The notes beneath the pieces were generated by a model that was not told the origin of the DNA, ran no database searches, and saw only the letters and a list, made by a program, of their open reading frames with translations. From assembly GCA_012845835.1 (NCBI GenBank), contig JABAKD010000024.1, forward strand, positions 7,033,103-7,097,102: a stretch of DNA of 64,000 bases, read 5' to 3'. Positions 11,190 through 21,975 of the stretch are shown here, in pieces. This DNA comes from Undaria pinnatifida (Eukaryota > Sar > Phaeophyceae > Laminariales > Alariaceae). The stretch's first letter is position 1; every line of letters starts with the position of its first letter. The position numbers and the translations under genes are program-made.

Positions 11190-11506
11190 ACGTCCATGCG
11201 CGTCGAAGCATGCACAACGAGTACAGAGATACAGAGTGGTGCCGAGGATGTTGGGCAGCACCACAGCGGCTGAGGTCTACTCATTTGAAGGTGTTCATGT
11301 CGGTGGCATATAACGAGCAACGCGTCATTGCATTCGTAGGTGCCATAAAGTGCACGTGATGAATGCACTTGCGTGGTTTCAAGTCGTGAAATGGACTATT
11401 GGGCGAGAGAGGCCAACAAATATCAAAAAATGTTTTTTTTTTAACCTCGCATGAACCGGATGCATTCATTAATCAAGATGTGGGAGCCATTAGCTGAATC
11501 GTGATA
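11190..11506. repeat. 317 bp direct duplication, copy 1
   Basis: From ACGTCCATGCGCGTCGAAGC to GCTGAATCGTGATA this segment is repeated at 11,606-11,921 with only a handful of differences (a G/C change in a T tract and small T-run length changes). Such similarity indicates a recent event. The two copies sit on either side of a 99 bp piece that holds a family-1 repeat fragment. Confidence 0.93.
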
Positions 11507-11605
11507 TTATATATTATAAAAATTATAATACACTCCAGCTGTGAGATCGAAGATTTCGTCGAAACTCATCTTTGCAAGCTGTGTGTGATACTCCGATATA
11601 TATAT
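11507..11605 (+). repeat. Family-1 dispersed repeat fragment
   Basis: It contains ACACTCCAGCTGTGAGATCG, AAGATTTCGTCGAAACTC and GCAAGCTGTGTGTGATACTC, the start of the family-1 repeat found many times in this window. An AT-rich lead-in (ATTATAAAAATTATAA) precedes it and (TA)n follows. It is the only sequence between the two 317 bp copies. Confidence 0.88.
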
Positions 11606-11921
11606 ACGTCCATGCGCGTCGAAGCATGCACAACGAGTACAGAGATACAGAGTGGTGCCGAGGATGTTGGGCAGCACCACAGCGGCTGAGGTCTACTCAT
11701 TTGAAGGTGTTCATGTCGGTGGCATATAACGAGCAACGCGTCATTGCATTCGTAGGTGCCATAAAGTGCACGTGATGAATGCACTTGCGTGGTTTCAAGT
11801 CGTGAAATGGACTATTGGGCGAGAGAGGCCAGCAAATATCAAAAAATAATTTTTTTTAACCTCGCATGAACCGGATGCATTCATTAATCAAGATGTGGGA
11901 GCCATTAGCTGAATCGTGATA
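11606..11921. repeat. 317 bp direct duplication, copy 2
   Basis: This is the partner of 11,190-11,506. It begins at the ACGTCC that follows the TA run and ends at CGTGATA before a second TA-rich run. Confidence 0.93.
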
Positions 11922-13084
11922 ATATATATATAATACATATAATACTCTATACTCAACCGTACACTCTTTTGACCATATATACAGCAGTAGTAGATATAAT
12001 ATTTGTATTACTACATTATGTTACTGGCTCAACAGTCCATGTTACTCCCTTCTCACCATCCTACCTAGAATACATAAATACCCCCCCAGCTTGCCTGTAG
12101 CCAAGGCTTGCTAAAAGGCAGGGATGCATGTATACCTTTCCCAGTTCAAAATTTGAAAAAATTGGTTTACGGATTTTGAAAAATTAAAAATGCACTCCAG
12201 TTTTGAGATCGTATTGTACCATCGCTTGCTGTGTGCATCCCTTATCGATTGAGTACGTACTGATACCCAAACAACAAAAACACATTTCTACGCAAAATCA
12301 GGTAGACCTGGTCAGTTTGGTGTCGAAACTGGTACAGCAATAAAAAAAAAACAAGTGCATATCACACGCTAGGGCACCTGTCATTGGCCAGCCTCCTGGA
12401 TTAGTCTACTTTCTCTAGATTTCAACTGATTTTGGCGCATTTTGAGTCAGTCAGAGGCCATACGTGCACTGTCTCCTACATTCCCAACACGAAGACATCA
12501 CCACACTACTCGTGCCACATTACGTACGTACGACCTGTCACAACCTGCAACGACATACAGAACGATACCTTCTTGCTGCTGCGTGTGCCCGCGAGGCTTA
12601 GGCGTGGCGGTAGAGTTGGGTCGTACGTGGTGCGTTAGGCATGGTCACCTACGATTCGCGCGTCTTTTTAGGCAGCAGCGGCGGAGCAGCAATGCTTAAT
12701 CGAGATGCTCGTGCGCGGAGGCAGGCGCCACCACGAGCCACGCTACGGCGCAGTCTCGGTTTGCGTGGAGGAAACTGCGCCGGCAGGACGCTGGATTCGA
12801 CGACGAAGGAGGAGGGCGACTGGCCGTCGACGGGCGGGGAAGAGACGGATTGACCTCTCCCTGAACGAGAATTTTTGTTTTCTAGATCAGCACCGCAAAC
12901 TGCGTGGAGCATTTTGTTTTTTTTGGACGGGGGAGAAGGGGAACCGACTGGAATTGAGTGTGAACGAGAGCAAGTGCGAACGAGCTGGCCGAGTGAGCTA
13001 AGGCGATGAGGCGGCCACGGAGAACCACAGCAGGAGAATGGCACACGGAGACCCACGACCGGCACGCACATAATCATCAGAGAG
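11922..13084. other. Non-coding region, a degenerate family-1 trace
   Basis: 12,188-12,245 holds a diverged family-1 start (TGCACTCCAGTTTTGAGATCG). Open frames on both strands at 12,430-13,080 overlap one another and show no domain. The GC-rich stretch 12,590-12,860 could be an exon of an unknown gene, but I see no splice pattern I would defend. Confidence 0.4.
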
Positions 13085-13722
13085 CAGCGATCGTCTTTTT
13101 TTCAAGGGTTATTTTTACGAGGCAGTAGTACAACATGTTCCTTACGTCACTGATTTTTGTAGAGTTTGTAGAAGAGTTGTATACCCTTCACGGGGAACGA
13201 CCCGCCGCAATTTTCAATTTTCAGGAACGGGCGTCGTAGCTGCGCTGCAACCTGTCAAATAACTCGGGAAGGAGGGGCGATGATTGATATCTGTACTGTG
13301 GTTTTTGGTTCCATTGCTCTTGTTTCACTGCATTCCCGCGGGTCGTCACTATGACAGCACTCCAGACAGCAGGCGCGTTCGTCTATACTCACGATTACCA
13401 TGCGGTTCGTACGGTGCAGGCAGCCCAACCGCTGTACCAGGTAGTTTGTAGCCGCGAGTTGGTTAGTTGTGGGGACGGGGGAACTCTATGCTGTAGTTGA
13501 ATGGATACTCGCGGCCACGTGAGTTCAGTTTGCCCATTTGAACTTTTCACTTGTGCGCCTTTTTCCGTAGCGTGCGTTTTTAGGCGGGAAAGCGTAGTAT
13601 TTCCCTGACGAATTTTGATTTCACTTGATTTTTCGGATCTTCCTAGGGCTCCAGCACCTTTGTGTGACCACGGACTCTAGATTTTTGACAAGAGTTAATG
13701 TGAGAAACCAACAACAACAACA
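13085..13722 (+). repeat. Dispersed repeat, uninterrupted copy (empty site of YR element 3)
   Basis: The block from about GCAGCGATCGTC to GTGAGAAACCAACAAC is the same repeat as 16,898-17,416 joined to 19,285-19,412. In the second copy a 1,868 bp YR-element derivative interrupts it exactly between GGAAAG and CGTAGTATTT; here the two sides are joined without a gap at 13,592/13,593. The nature of the ~630 bp repeat itself is unknown. It has no convincing coding frame. Confidence 0.88.
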
Positions 13723-15545
13723 GAACATGTGATACGCACGTATACAGCACGATGGCATACATACCTGGTACAAGAATACAGAAGTACTCGTCGTAAGAGT
13801 AAGTACGATCACGAAAGCAACGAAAGCAAAACATGCATGCCTTGCGGAGCAATTTAAACCACTCATGCATACCAATGTTTTGTCTACATCGCATACAAAA
13901 AAAACAGTAAGTCAAAGCGGGTAGAATCTCGTTTGCCCTCTGTACTGCTGTACATAGCATGAACTGCGTGACTCCCTCATTTTGTACAAATTTGATAGCG
14001 ACTCATTTCTCGCCTCCACTATCTAGAGATCACAACCACCGATTCTCATCACCCATGCGGCCTGCTGTACTGCTGCGTCTATTTCTGCAGTGTCTACCTG
14101 CGGTTATCCTGCAGCATGTGGGGTTCGTGATACTGCTTCAAGCTGCTTCAAGCGACATTTTCAACATGATAAAATAGAGTTGAACTGCCATGGAACTTTC
14201 TTCAACATCCTGTAAAATCCATTTATGTTTAGACTGCTCCTTTTTTTCCCGCACTCTATTTTTTGCATTATTTCAACCAAAAAAGGCCCGGCATGCTGCT
14301 GTACTTCTACCTGCACATTTACGACCGTACTTCTACCTGCGTCAAGCGAGACTATCAACCCACACGTATCCCAGCTGAACTTCTACCAACGTCAAGAGAG
14401 GTTATCAACCCACACGGATCCCAGCTGAAGCCCCATGTAACGAACGGATAAAGAGCTATTTTAGACACACGCACCCAGGTCTCCAACCCCTTGTTTCTAG
14501 TCTTTCACCGCTTCTGGTTCGTTTCCTCCGCGTCTACCTTCAAGCTGGTTCCTCCCGTCTGCTTGTTGCAACAGCTGCCTGCAAACACCAGCCTCGTCTC
14601 ACGCAGTCCTCTTCCAAGCGCTCGTACAATGTAACAGATCTCCGGATGAAACCTCAAACAATACCTTGCGGTAACGATCGCTGTACTCAAGATCGGTTCG
14701 CACTCACTCACACTCGTGTCAGACGAAGTCCAGGTTCGTTTTTCCCTCGTTTGGGTTTGTGTGTTTTTGGACTGAGACCGGGAGCGGCACGCTTTCTAGA
14801 CTGATCGGAGTTACACAGACCTAGGCAGCATTCCGCTACGTATTTCATGTGACGTCATGTCAATCCGCCGCCACCGTACCTAGGCCATGGGATGTTTCAT
14901 CCGGTAGCAGTTTTTTTATTATCCAAATCGTTTTTTTTTGCGAGAGGTTTCAAGCCCTCAAAATGAAGGAACCTCAGAAAAAAAGTGGTTCACCTCTATT
15001 GTCTGCGTTGAACACTGCATACCTCAACTCATGGCAAATCCCGCCACGTACACGACACACACCGAAATCGTTGCAGCCAACCCTCGGCCAACCAATTGTA
15101 CAACATCCATGTGCGACTGACATTCGCTGGTCAACCCTATGCATTGCCACCAAGTGCCAACACATCTGACTACTATATACAACCATGAACACTATTCCAC
15201 GTTACGGTACAGCATCTCCTGACTACTAATTCGTTTGCGGGTACATCAGCACAACGTGCACCCACCGTTATCACACTCTTCCCGCTGGATACTAGTACTA
15301 CTCTTGGTTTGGAGCAATACTCTAGCTCATGGCACACGTTTCTTCTAACTAAAAGAGCAGTGAGTGGGGTTCATTTATGTGAGTACGCGTAACACCATTA
15401 TTATAGGTGGAAACATATTGATACGTGTGTTACCTGTGTCTCCCTTTTCGCCTTGCGACGCCCTCGTGATTTCACGTTACCCACATCCCGAAGGGGAACC
15501 TTGTATATATAGTCTATACAGGATACACTTTTAGATATACTGATA
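13723..15545. other. Region without a recognisable gene
   Basis: No gene is supported. 14,300-14,430 has short imperfect repeats (CTTCTACC...GTCAAG..AG...TATCAACCCACACG). 14,840-15,010 contains a stretch similar to the composite intronic repeat of the right part of the window (CATCCGGTAGCAG..., CTCAGAAAAAAAGTGGTTCA, CACCTCTATTG). Confidence 0.5.
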
Positions 15546-15547
15546 AT

Positions 15548-15785
15548 GCATTTTTCCTTCCACAGCTGTCAGGTTTTGTCCTCCTCAACAACGGGTTTTG
15601 TAGTTTCCGCCCACATACTGATTAACTTCACCCTGTTGGCCCTGCCTGGTTAAAGCTACACTGTAGCTCCAAGGACAGTCGCCGACCTATATCCTTGATT
15701 ATTAATATATAGGACACACCCACTAATACGCGCGATCGGAGTATCACACACAGCTTGCAAAGATGAGTTTCGACGAAATATCCAA
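15548..15785 (-). repeat. Family-1 repeat, inverted partial copy
   Basis: The complement reads GATATTTCGTCGAAACTCATC ... GCGCGTATTA ... AGGATATAGGTCGGCGACT ... CAGCTGTGGAAGGAAAAATGCA, the same order as in the plus-strand copies at 33,700, 46,492 and 46,900. It is followed directly by the minisatellite at 15,840-16,195, the same arrangement as at 33,170-33,600. Confidence 0.85.
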
Positions 15786-15839
15786 GGAAGTATCCCAAGG
15801 TTATGTTCTGTAACGTTTGTGGATTACGGCGAAGGGTAT

Positions 15840-16195
15840 GGGATTCGTACATAACTTCTAGAAGTTTCGGGTACGGGTATGAAAGTGTTACGGAACTTCG
15901 AGAAGTTCCGGGTATTGTGGCAAGGGCGAACAGAACTCACAGAAGTTCCGGGCGGGTACGAAAGGTGCTGTATCCGTACCCGGGGTATTGTGCCACGGGG
16001 TGTACATAACTCACAGAAGTTCCGGGTACGGGTATGAATGTTTTACAGAACTAACAGAAGGTCGGATACGGGTATGAAAGTCTTACAGAACTTCCAGAAG
16101 TTCCGGGTATTATGGCACGGGCGTACAGAACTTACCGAAGTTCCGGGTACGGGTATGAATGCCCTACCGAACTTACAGAAGTTGCGAGTGGGGTT
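15840..16195 (+). repeat. Minisatellite, ~40 bp units
   Basis: About nine imperfect units built on ACAGAACTTACAGAAGTTCC followed by GGGTACGGGTATGAATG. Each unit contains the near-palindrome GAACTTCCAGAAGTTC. Related units are found at 33,170-33,500. Unit lengths vary by truncation of the GGTA part. Confidence 0.9.
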
Positions 16196-16199
16196 AATA

Positions 16200-16760
16200 C
16201 CCTGGTAAATACACACCCCCTCGAAGGGGAGTTCGATTTGAAGTGGAGGATTTAATCAAACTGGCATGGATGGCATGTTCTCACTGGGCCAATTTCCCCG
16301 AGGCAATCTGTCGTAGCTTTAAGGGAATTATAAATTATCGACAAAACCACTACCAAGAGAGGCGATAGATCGTGAACCTCAATGAGTGTCGACCGGGGCA
16401 ACAGCCGCGCTCACGGCTATACTGCCCTATGATCACACCATAGCGTACCCCGGCTGTGGTGCTTCAAAACAAATAATTGCAGTCGCAAGCCCATATTTGC
16501 CACCACAGCTCGATAAGCCAAGTGCCGCGACGAAGAAAAGGCGAAACTACCGAAAACACAGAGGATATTTCCAGACGTCGATGGTTGCTGCATCGCCGTT
16601 ACGGCAAATCATTGTATTGTTCCGATCGGACAAAAACATTGACAATACGCAATACGTGGGGTTCTCACTAAATCGAATCGAATTTAATTCGATTAATAAA
16701 AAATGAATACTTGTGAATCAAAAGTGTCCTTCGTTAATATAATACGTGCCCACGAGTTAG
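16200..16760. other. Region without a recognisable gene
   Basis: Short overlapping frames only (for example 16,386-16,706 plus), with no recognisable domain. I see nothing further in it. Confidence 0.45.
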
Positions 16761-16764
16761 ATTT

Positions 16765-16857
16765 TTTTTTTTTTTTTTTCATCCTCCGGCGGATGGGGAA
16801 AAATAATGCTTTAGCTCACCACACTTTCACGTATTTTCATACGCGTCACGGGTTAGA
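16765..16857 (-). repeat. Short repeat that is the target of YR element 1 (uninterrupted, inverted)
   Basis: The complement reads GACGCGTATGAAAATACGTG, AAGTGTGGTGAGCTAAAGC, ATTATTTTTCCCCATCCGCC, GGAGGATG then a T/A run. The same ~80 bp sequence occurs intact at 47,538-47,612 and is split by YR element 1 at 25,233-25,278/31,677-31,710. It contains two small hairpins (GCGTATGAAAATACG and CATCCGCCGGAGGATG). Its origin is unknown. Confidence 0.85.
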
Positions 16858-16897
16858 AACGAAAGAAAAAGGGACAGGACGTACAACAGCAGTAGAT

Positions 16898-17416
16898 GCG
16901 ATCAGCGATCGTCTCCTTTTTCATTTTTTTTTTTTTTACGAGGCAGTATAGTCCGTTAATAGTACAAGATGTTCCTTACGTCACTGATTTTTGTAGAGTT
17001 TGTAGAAGAGTTGTATACCCTTCATGGGGAACGACACCCGCAATTTTCAATTTGCAGGCACGGGCGTCGTAGCTGCGCTGCAACCTGTCAAATAACTCGG
17101 GAAGGCGGGGCAATCATTGATATTTGTATGGTGGATTTTGGTTCGATTGCTCTTGTTTCACTGCATGCCCGCGGGTCGTCACTATGACAGCACTCCAGAC
17201 AGCAGGCGCGTTCGTCTGTGCTCACGATTACCGTGCGGTTTGTACGGTGCAGACAGCCCAACCGCTGTAGTTTGTAGCCGCGAGTTGCTTAGTTGTGGGA
17301 ACGGGGGAACTCTATGCTGTAGTTGAGTGAATACCCGCGGCCATGTGAGTTCAGTTTGCACATTGGATATTTTCACTTGTGCGCCGTCTTCGTATCATGC
17401 GTTTTAGGCAGGAAAG
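16898..17416 (+). repeat. Dispersed repeat, left part, interrupted by YR element 3
   Basis: It matches 13,085-13,592 in order and orientation with scattered differences, and stops at GGCAGGAAAG where the inserted element begins. The right part resumes at 19,285. Confidence 0.88.
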
Positions 17417-17768
17417 CGTATTATTATCGAGGCACGAGAAAATAAGGGTTTTGTATGTACGGAAGAAGTTTGGGGTTACTGCACGTTGACCAATGAAATC
17501 AACGCGGGTGGTTACTTGTACTTGTCCTGGTAGAGCAAAGGGAATCTTGGATCAGTTTGTCTTGTTGCTGACTAGCAAGCGAAGCACGCAGAGAAGAGAG
17601 GAGCATCGTCAGCAAGACAAGGTCAAGGTGTGATAGACTGTCTGATTTCGAAGTTGGGTGTGATAGACTGGCTAATTGCTTGCTGCGACTGCTGCTGCTG
17701 TGAGACTTCGCTGGTACTGCCGTGGTGACTGCCGTGGTAATAATTCGTTGTGACTACTGCTGTGGCGA

Positions 17769-19152
17769 GTGCTGCGGGCTGTCTCTGTGACGATGGGTGA
17801 TTCGCCGGGTGCCGTGGTCCCTGCTGCCGCCAGCGCTAACGTGGAGGATACTTTGGGTGCCCGGGCCGCCGCAGCTCTCGCGAGCTCGGGGTCTTCCTCC
17901 GGGGCGCAACCGGCCGGTGCGGCCTCGCCTTCGGGTGACTGGGCCACTTGGGCCCGACAGGTTGAAGCCGAATTCGCGCGGGTCCATAAGCGCCTCGACG
18001 ACAATTATGCCGAGTTATCGGCAATCGCCTCTTCCACCCGCGAAGCAGCGGATACATGTACTGATCAGGTTGCTAATCTCGACATCATGGTTAGACAGTT
18101 CATGGAAAACAACTCCGGTCGGGTAGCCTCCCGAGACGACGGCGACGCTCAGGAGCGGCAGCGTCAAAAAGCCCAGCTTGCCACCGAACTGACCACGTGG
18201 AACAAAGTGAACACAGCCAGGAAGCTGTGGATCATTCGCGGGCGTATCCCCCCGAACCTCGGGGACTCTCCCAGTCTTTTGTGGGGGAGGCCATCCACGT
18301 GACCGCCAGCGTAGCGTCCCAGCTTCGGTCGTTCGGTTCCTTCGACGTCGGGGCTTACGGGCCCCGTGTGAACGGGCCCATCGGGCACTCCCTAATGGTC
18401 GCCGACCGTCTCGACCTCCTGAGATTGGCTGTCGTTGCGATTCTTTCTGTGGGTCTTTCGCCTGGGGTCGCCGACGATCTCCCCTGTCTGGCGCGGGTCA
18501 ACGCCCTCGGGGACGCGTTTACGGTGGCGGTCATGGGCTTGCGCGCGCACACCTTCAGCAACTATAGCATGCTGTCCGTCCCAGAAGCGCATGCGACCTT
18601 CAGCAACTATAGCATGCTGTCCGTCCCAGAAGCGCATGCGGTGCTATGTGACATGGTTAATCGCGACATCGCTTTGTCAGTGAGTGAGCTCATGCGTGCT
18701 GCGCAGCGGTCTTCCCCTGCTATTGTCCCTCCCCCAGCTGGCACGGCGTTCGACCCCCCACCCGTGCCCGCCTTCGTACGCACTCTCGAATTTTGCCGCG
18801 GCGGGGGGAGGTTCTCCGGCTCGTACTCAGTAGCATCGGTTCCGGCGCAGACAGGCCCACCAAGCGGAAGACGACCGCTCCCCCCGCTGGGTCGCCCGGG
18901 TCTAAGGGAAAGGCCAACTCAAGTCTCCCCCAGGTGTGCCGAATGTTTGCGCGCACCGGTAAATGCAATTGGTCTCCGTGTAAGTTTCTGCACGAGGCCC
19001 CCGCGGCCTCGACGTCCTCGCCATCTCCACCCGCTCGCAGAGCGGAAGGCGGTGGAAGCGTGGCGGCGGGCGGAGGGTCGCGGGCGTTGTCGTTGCGGGC
19101 GGTGGGAGGCTGGCGTCGAAAGCTCGACAGTGCCAGTTGGGATGGAACTTGA
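17769..19152 (+). pseudogene. Gag-like gene of YR element 3, with CCCH finger
   Basis: The first frame (17,769-18,302; a good ATG lies at 17,791) and the second (18,197-19,258) are joined by a frameshift near 18,270. A third frame (18,793-19,152) is needed for the C-terminus. Conserved blocks shared with elements 1 and 2 are HWVLRGRIPPN-type (here LWIIRGRIPPNLGDS), SQSFVGEAIHVTASVASQL, DVGAYGPR and HSLMVADRLD. Near the C-terminus CRMFARTGKCNWSPCKFLH gives a C-x8-C-x4-C-x3-H cluster. It probably binds element RNA. Two frameshifts make it a pseudogene. Confidence 0.8.
18550..18640 (+). repeat. In-frame 45 bp tandem duplication in gag
   Basis: ACCTTCAGCAACTATAGCAT through GAAGCGCATGCG occurs twice in a row (about 18,550-18,594 and 18,595-18,639), giving the 15-residue block TFSNYSMLSVPEAHA twice. 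Elements 1 and 2 have it once (TLSNIILLSGPAARA in element 1). Confidence 0.9.
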
Positions 19153-19284
19153 CTCAGGGTTACGGACGATAGCGTGGGGTTGCTGTTGGAGCAGCCCCGG
19201 GGGCCTGTCCCTCTCTCCGCCCCCCCGTGCTCCGAGGGGGGGGTGCGCAATAATATGATACAACTTCGAAAGCAAAATACAAAG

Positions 19285-19412
19285 CGTAGTATTTACCGGA
19301 CGAATTTGGATTTCTTTTAGTTCTTCGGAACTTCCTAGGGCTCCAGCACCTTTGCGTGACCACGGACTCTGGATTTTTTTTACAAGAGTGAATGTGAGAA
19401 AACAACAACATA
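19285..19412 (+). repeat. Dispersed repeat, right part, after YR element 3
   Basis: CGTAGTATTTACCGGACG to GTGAGAAAACAACAAC matches 13,593-13,722. Together with 16,898-17,416 it reconstitutes the uninterrupted repeat. Confidence 0.87.
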
Positions 19413-20990
19413 GCGCTTGCCTGTGATAGCCGAATTTTCTGTCGTATACAAGGGCTTCGCTCCCGGGCGGCTGGACGCCGCCCGCTACGCTCGCGGAAGG
19501 AGGAATGGACATGCAGTAGAAAGGCGGAAAAGAAGCACAAATGGCGCAACTGGCGACTTGAAAATGCCAAGAGGTCCATATACAGTACAACGGTAAAGGA
19601 TGGAGACGATTATGATTATGAGTTTGTTATTATCATCCATTCGCCCAGTCCATGATGGGCACGTCGGAGGACTTGCTTGGCATATCCTTCCACCTCTCAG
19701 GTAGCACCTGTACACTTATTAGTAGCTCTCTCTAAGTCGATCATCAATAATAAATTATCGCAGTGCATAAACACCAGGCACGCGCTTGTCAAGGATAGAG
19801 ACAGGAAAACTACAAGTTAAGATGTAAAGGAGCGCAGTGCCAAAAACAACATGCTGGAAGCAGGAACTTGAACGCATACACCGCAAACATGTGAAGTATA
19901 TTTGTATTCCGAAGGACGAAGAGCATGCATTTAGGCATAGTGCTCAAAAAACGATGCTGGTATATAGAAACCACAACTTAACGTTCTATAAAGAACGTGC
20001 TGTCAACATTGCCTCCGAAGGAGCATGCAGGCTTGCTTGGACTCCTCCTCATAAGCGGAGGTACCCAGCACCTTGCACTCTTGTTTTTTGTCGATGATCT
20101 TGTGAATCTGTCCACAAACGTTGAAGCATAGCGGGAGGACGTCGATAAGTATGTGTAAAAAAGTGCTCGTACATCTCTCCAGCAGACGTCGTAACCATCC
20201 AAACTATTGGAACTCTTTCTTTCGTTGTTAGTAATTGTTGTGGTATTGTTGTACTTGCTCTTGGTACTTGAAAGAAGAGCCGCACTTCATGGACTATATC
20301 CGCACGCAATCCCCTAGTCTTGAGCAAGAGACATGGATGTCTCGACTCGTGATACACAGGACGCAAGATAAGAGTAGAACGTACCTCGATGTCGAACGCC
20401 CTCTAGGCACCGTGGGAATGGAATTCGGGATGTATATCGAGCAAGTGGTAGCCTGCCTTCTTCAGGAGATCATGTCGCCGGTGCACTTCGTGTTTATGTC
20501 CTCGCCGACTTGGCGGCCCTCGGCGACTGCTTCGCAGGGCTTCTGCAAACAACAACAACGGATGGGAATACCTAGCGTTCAGTGAATGTTCAAAATAGTA
20601 AGGCCACGTAGCTGTCGTCGGTTTCCAAAGTTTGAAAGGAAGTCGTACAATTTAACACTGTTGTAATAAAAGCGGTCGTTTACGGGCGAAGCCTTGCCTG
20701 GTACCACAACGTTGCTAACACCTATGAAACCACCACTGGGACAGGAACGAACGGGATTCACAGTCGCAACTGATAAGCGTAAGCCCCGGTATACTGCTAT
20801 ATAAGGCCTACCGGCGGAATACCGACAACGAAGGGTTAGAGTCAGTACCTGCTGTATACATTGTTCCGTACTACTCTATTACTGCTGCTATCAATACTAT
20901 TACGACCGACGTGTACTGCGATTCCTGAAGAGGTTGCGCACCCTACTTGTACTCGTTAATACAAAGAGTTTATGTGGTTGTATGAAAAAT
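19413..20990. other. Region without a recognisable gene
   Basis: Several open frames of 60-116 residues occur on both strands (for example 20,235-20,585 plus and 20,049-20,366 minus). None has a recognisable domain or clear splice context. I cannot support a gene here. Confidence 0.4.
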
Positions 20991-21169
20991 GAGTAACAGT
21001 CGTAGTAGTACACCGCGTCACTACATGAACAACTCGCTAACCCCAATCACGGGACTGCTCTCCAGCACCACCCAGGTTAACTTCAGCTTCTGTTTAATTT
21101 TTTATATCAAACTCCAGTGTGTACTGCGACTGGTGCTGATGGTATCATGCTGCTGTGTTATTTATCACT

Positions 21170-21570
21170 GCATGGACCATTTTTACAACCCTGGCTGACC
21201 CCCGTGATACTTGCCCGTTTTCATTGCGTCTTACATGTATAGATACCACGTAGTCGTAGTCGTACATCCAAAAAGTGTGTTTATATCACAGCACAAAGCG
21301 TCACTGCATGGACCACTTGTTCAACCCCCGCTTACCCCGATGACGGGACTGCCCCGTACTCGTAGTCGTACATACATGAAGTGTGTTGGGTTGTACGTTG
21401 TACAACCCCCGCTTACACCCCGATGACGGGACTGCCCCGTACACGTACTCGTACATACAAAAAGTATGTTTGGTTGTACGCATGAAAAAGAAATCACAGC
21501 ACGCAGCGTCACTGCGTAGACAACTAGTACAACATGCTTACCCCGACGACGGGACTGCCCTCCGTGACCA
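21170..21570 (+). repeat. Degenerate tandem repeats with CCCCGATGACGGGACTGCCC
   Basis: The core CCCCGATGACGGGACTGCCC (variants CCCCAATCACGGGACTGC, CCCCGACGACGGGACTGCCC) recurs at about 21,040, 21,335, 21,418 and 21,540. It is linked by TCACTGCATGGACCA-type and CGTAGTCGTACAT-type segments. Unit spacing is irregular (roughly 80-290 bp). Confidence 0.75.
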
Positions 21571-21975
21571 CCAAGGCGAACTTGAGTTTGTTCACGACTA
21601 CGCGTCCCCAAGCACAGCTTCCACACCGTGCAGTAGTTCGACCACTCTGGTGCAGCACACACATGCTACAGCAAACGTTGCAGACAGGCACACAAGGTCA
21701 AACAATGTAAGTTTCAATGTGCATCATTATTGGAAACAGGATTCGATTGAATTCACGAACACCCAAAACCACAGTCTATTGCGCACAACTTGCAGCACAC
21801 CCAGCCAACACTTAACGCAGCACTACCGAAAATACAGGGTGTTGACATCTAGTGTCTTACCTATGTCGCACGGCGCTGAACACACTGACAACGGGAAGAA
21901 ACTCTCAGCATCAGTAGTAGTATAGTAGCTGACAGCAAACATCACATTCCAACAACACGAAGAAATGAAACTCAC

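Larger units (their letters stand above)
17417..19284 (+). mobile_element. YR retrotransposon derivative (element 3), gag only
   Basis: The left end (TATTATTATCGAGG...GGGTTTTGTATGTACGGAAG) is a diverged relative of the A repeat of elements 1 and 2. The right end (19,109-19,284, GGCTGGCGTCGA...ACAACTTCGAAAGCAAAATACAAAG) is a diverged B repeat. Between them lies only a gag-like gene; RT, RNase H, YR and the internal B1-A2 junction are absent. The element sits at a defined point in a dispersed repeat whose empty relative is at 13,085-13,722. It must have been moved by enzymes of another copy, or lost its pol after insertion. Confidence 0.85.

Noticed and set aside
10776..11264. 162-residue minus-strand frame with acidic Ser/Asp/Glu tail
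   Set aside because: Low complexity, overlaps a recent duplication and has no domain or convincing start, so it is not claimed as a gene.
15840..16195. CRISPR-like array
   Set aside because: The repeats are contiguous and vary without unique spacers, and the context is eukaryotic; it is a minisatellite.
13085..19412. The 13,085 and 16,898 repeats as LTRs of one retrotransposon
   Set aside because: The second copy is interrupted by element 3 and there is no pol between the two copies; a dispersed repeat with an empty and a filled site explains them better.
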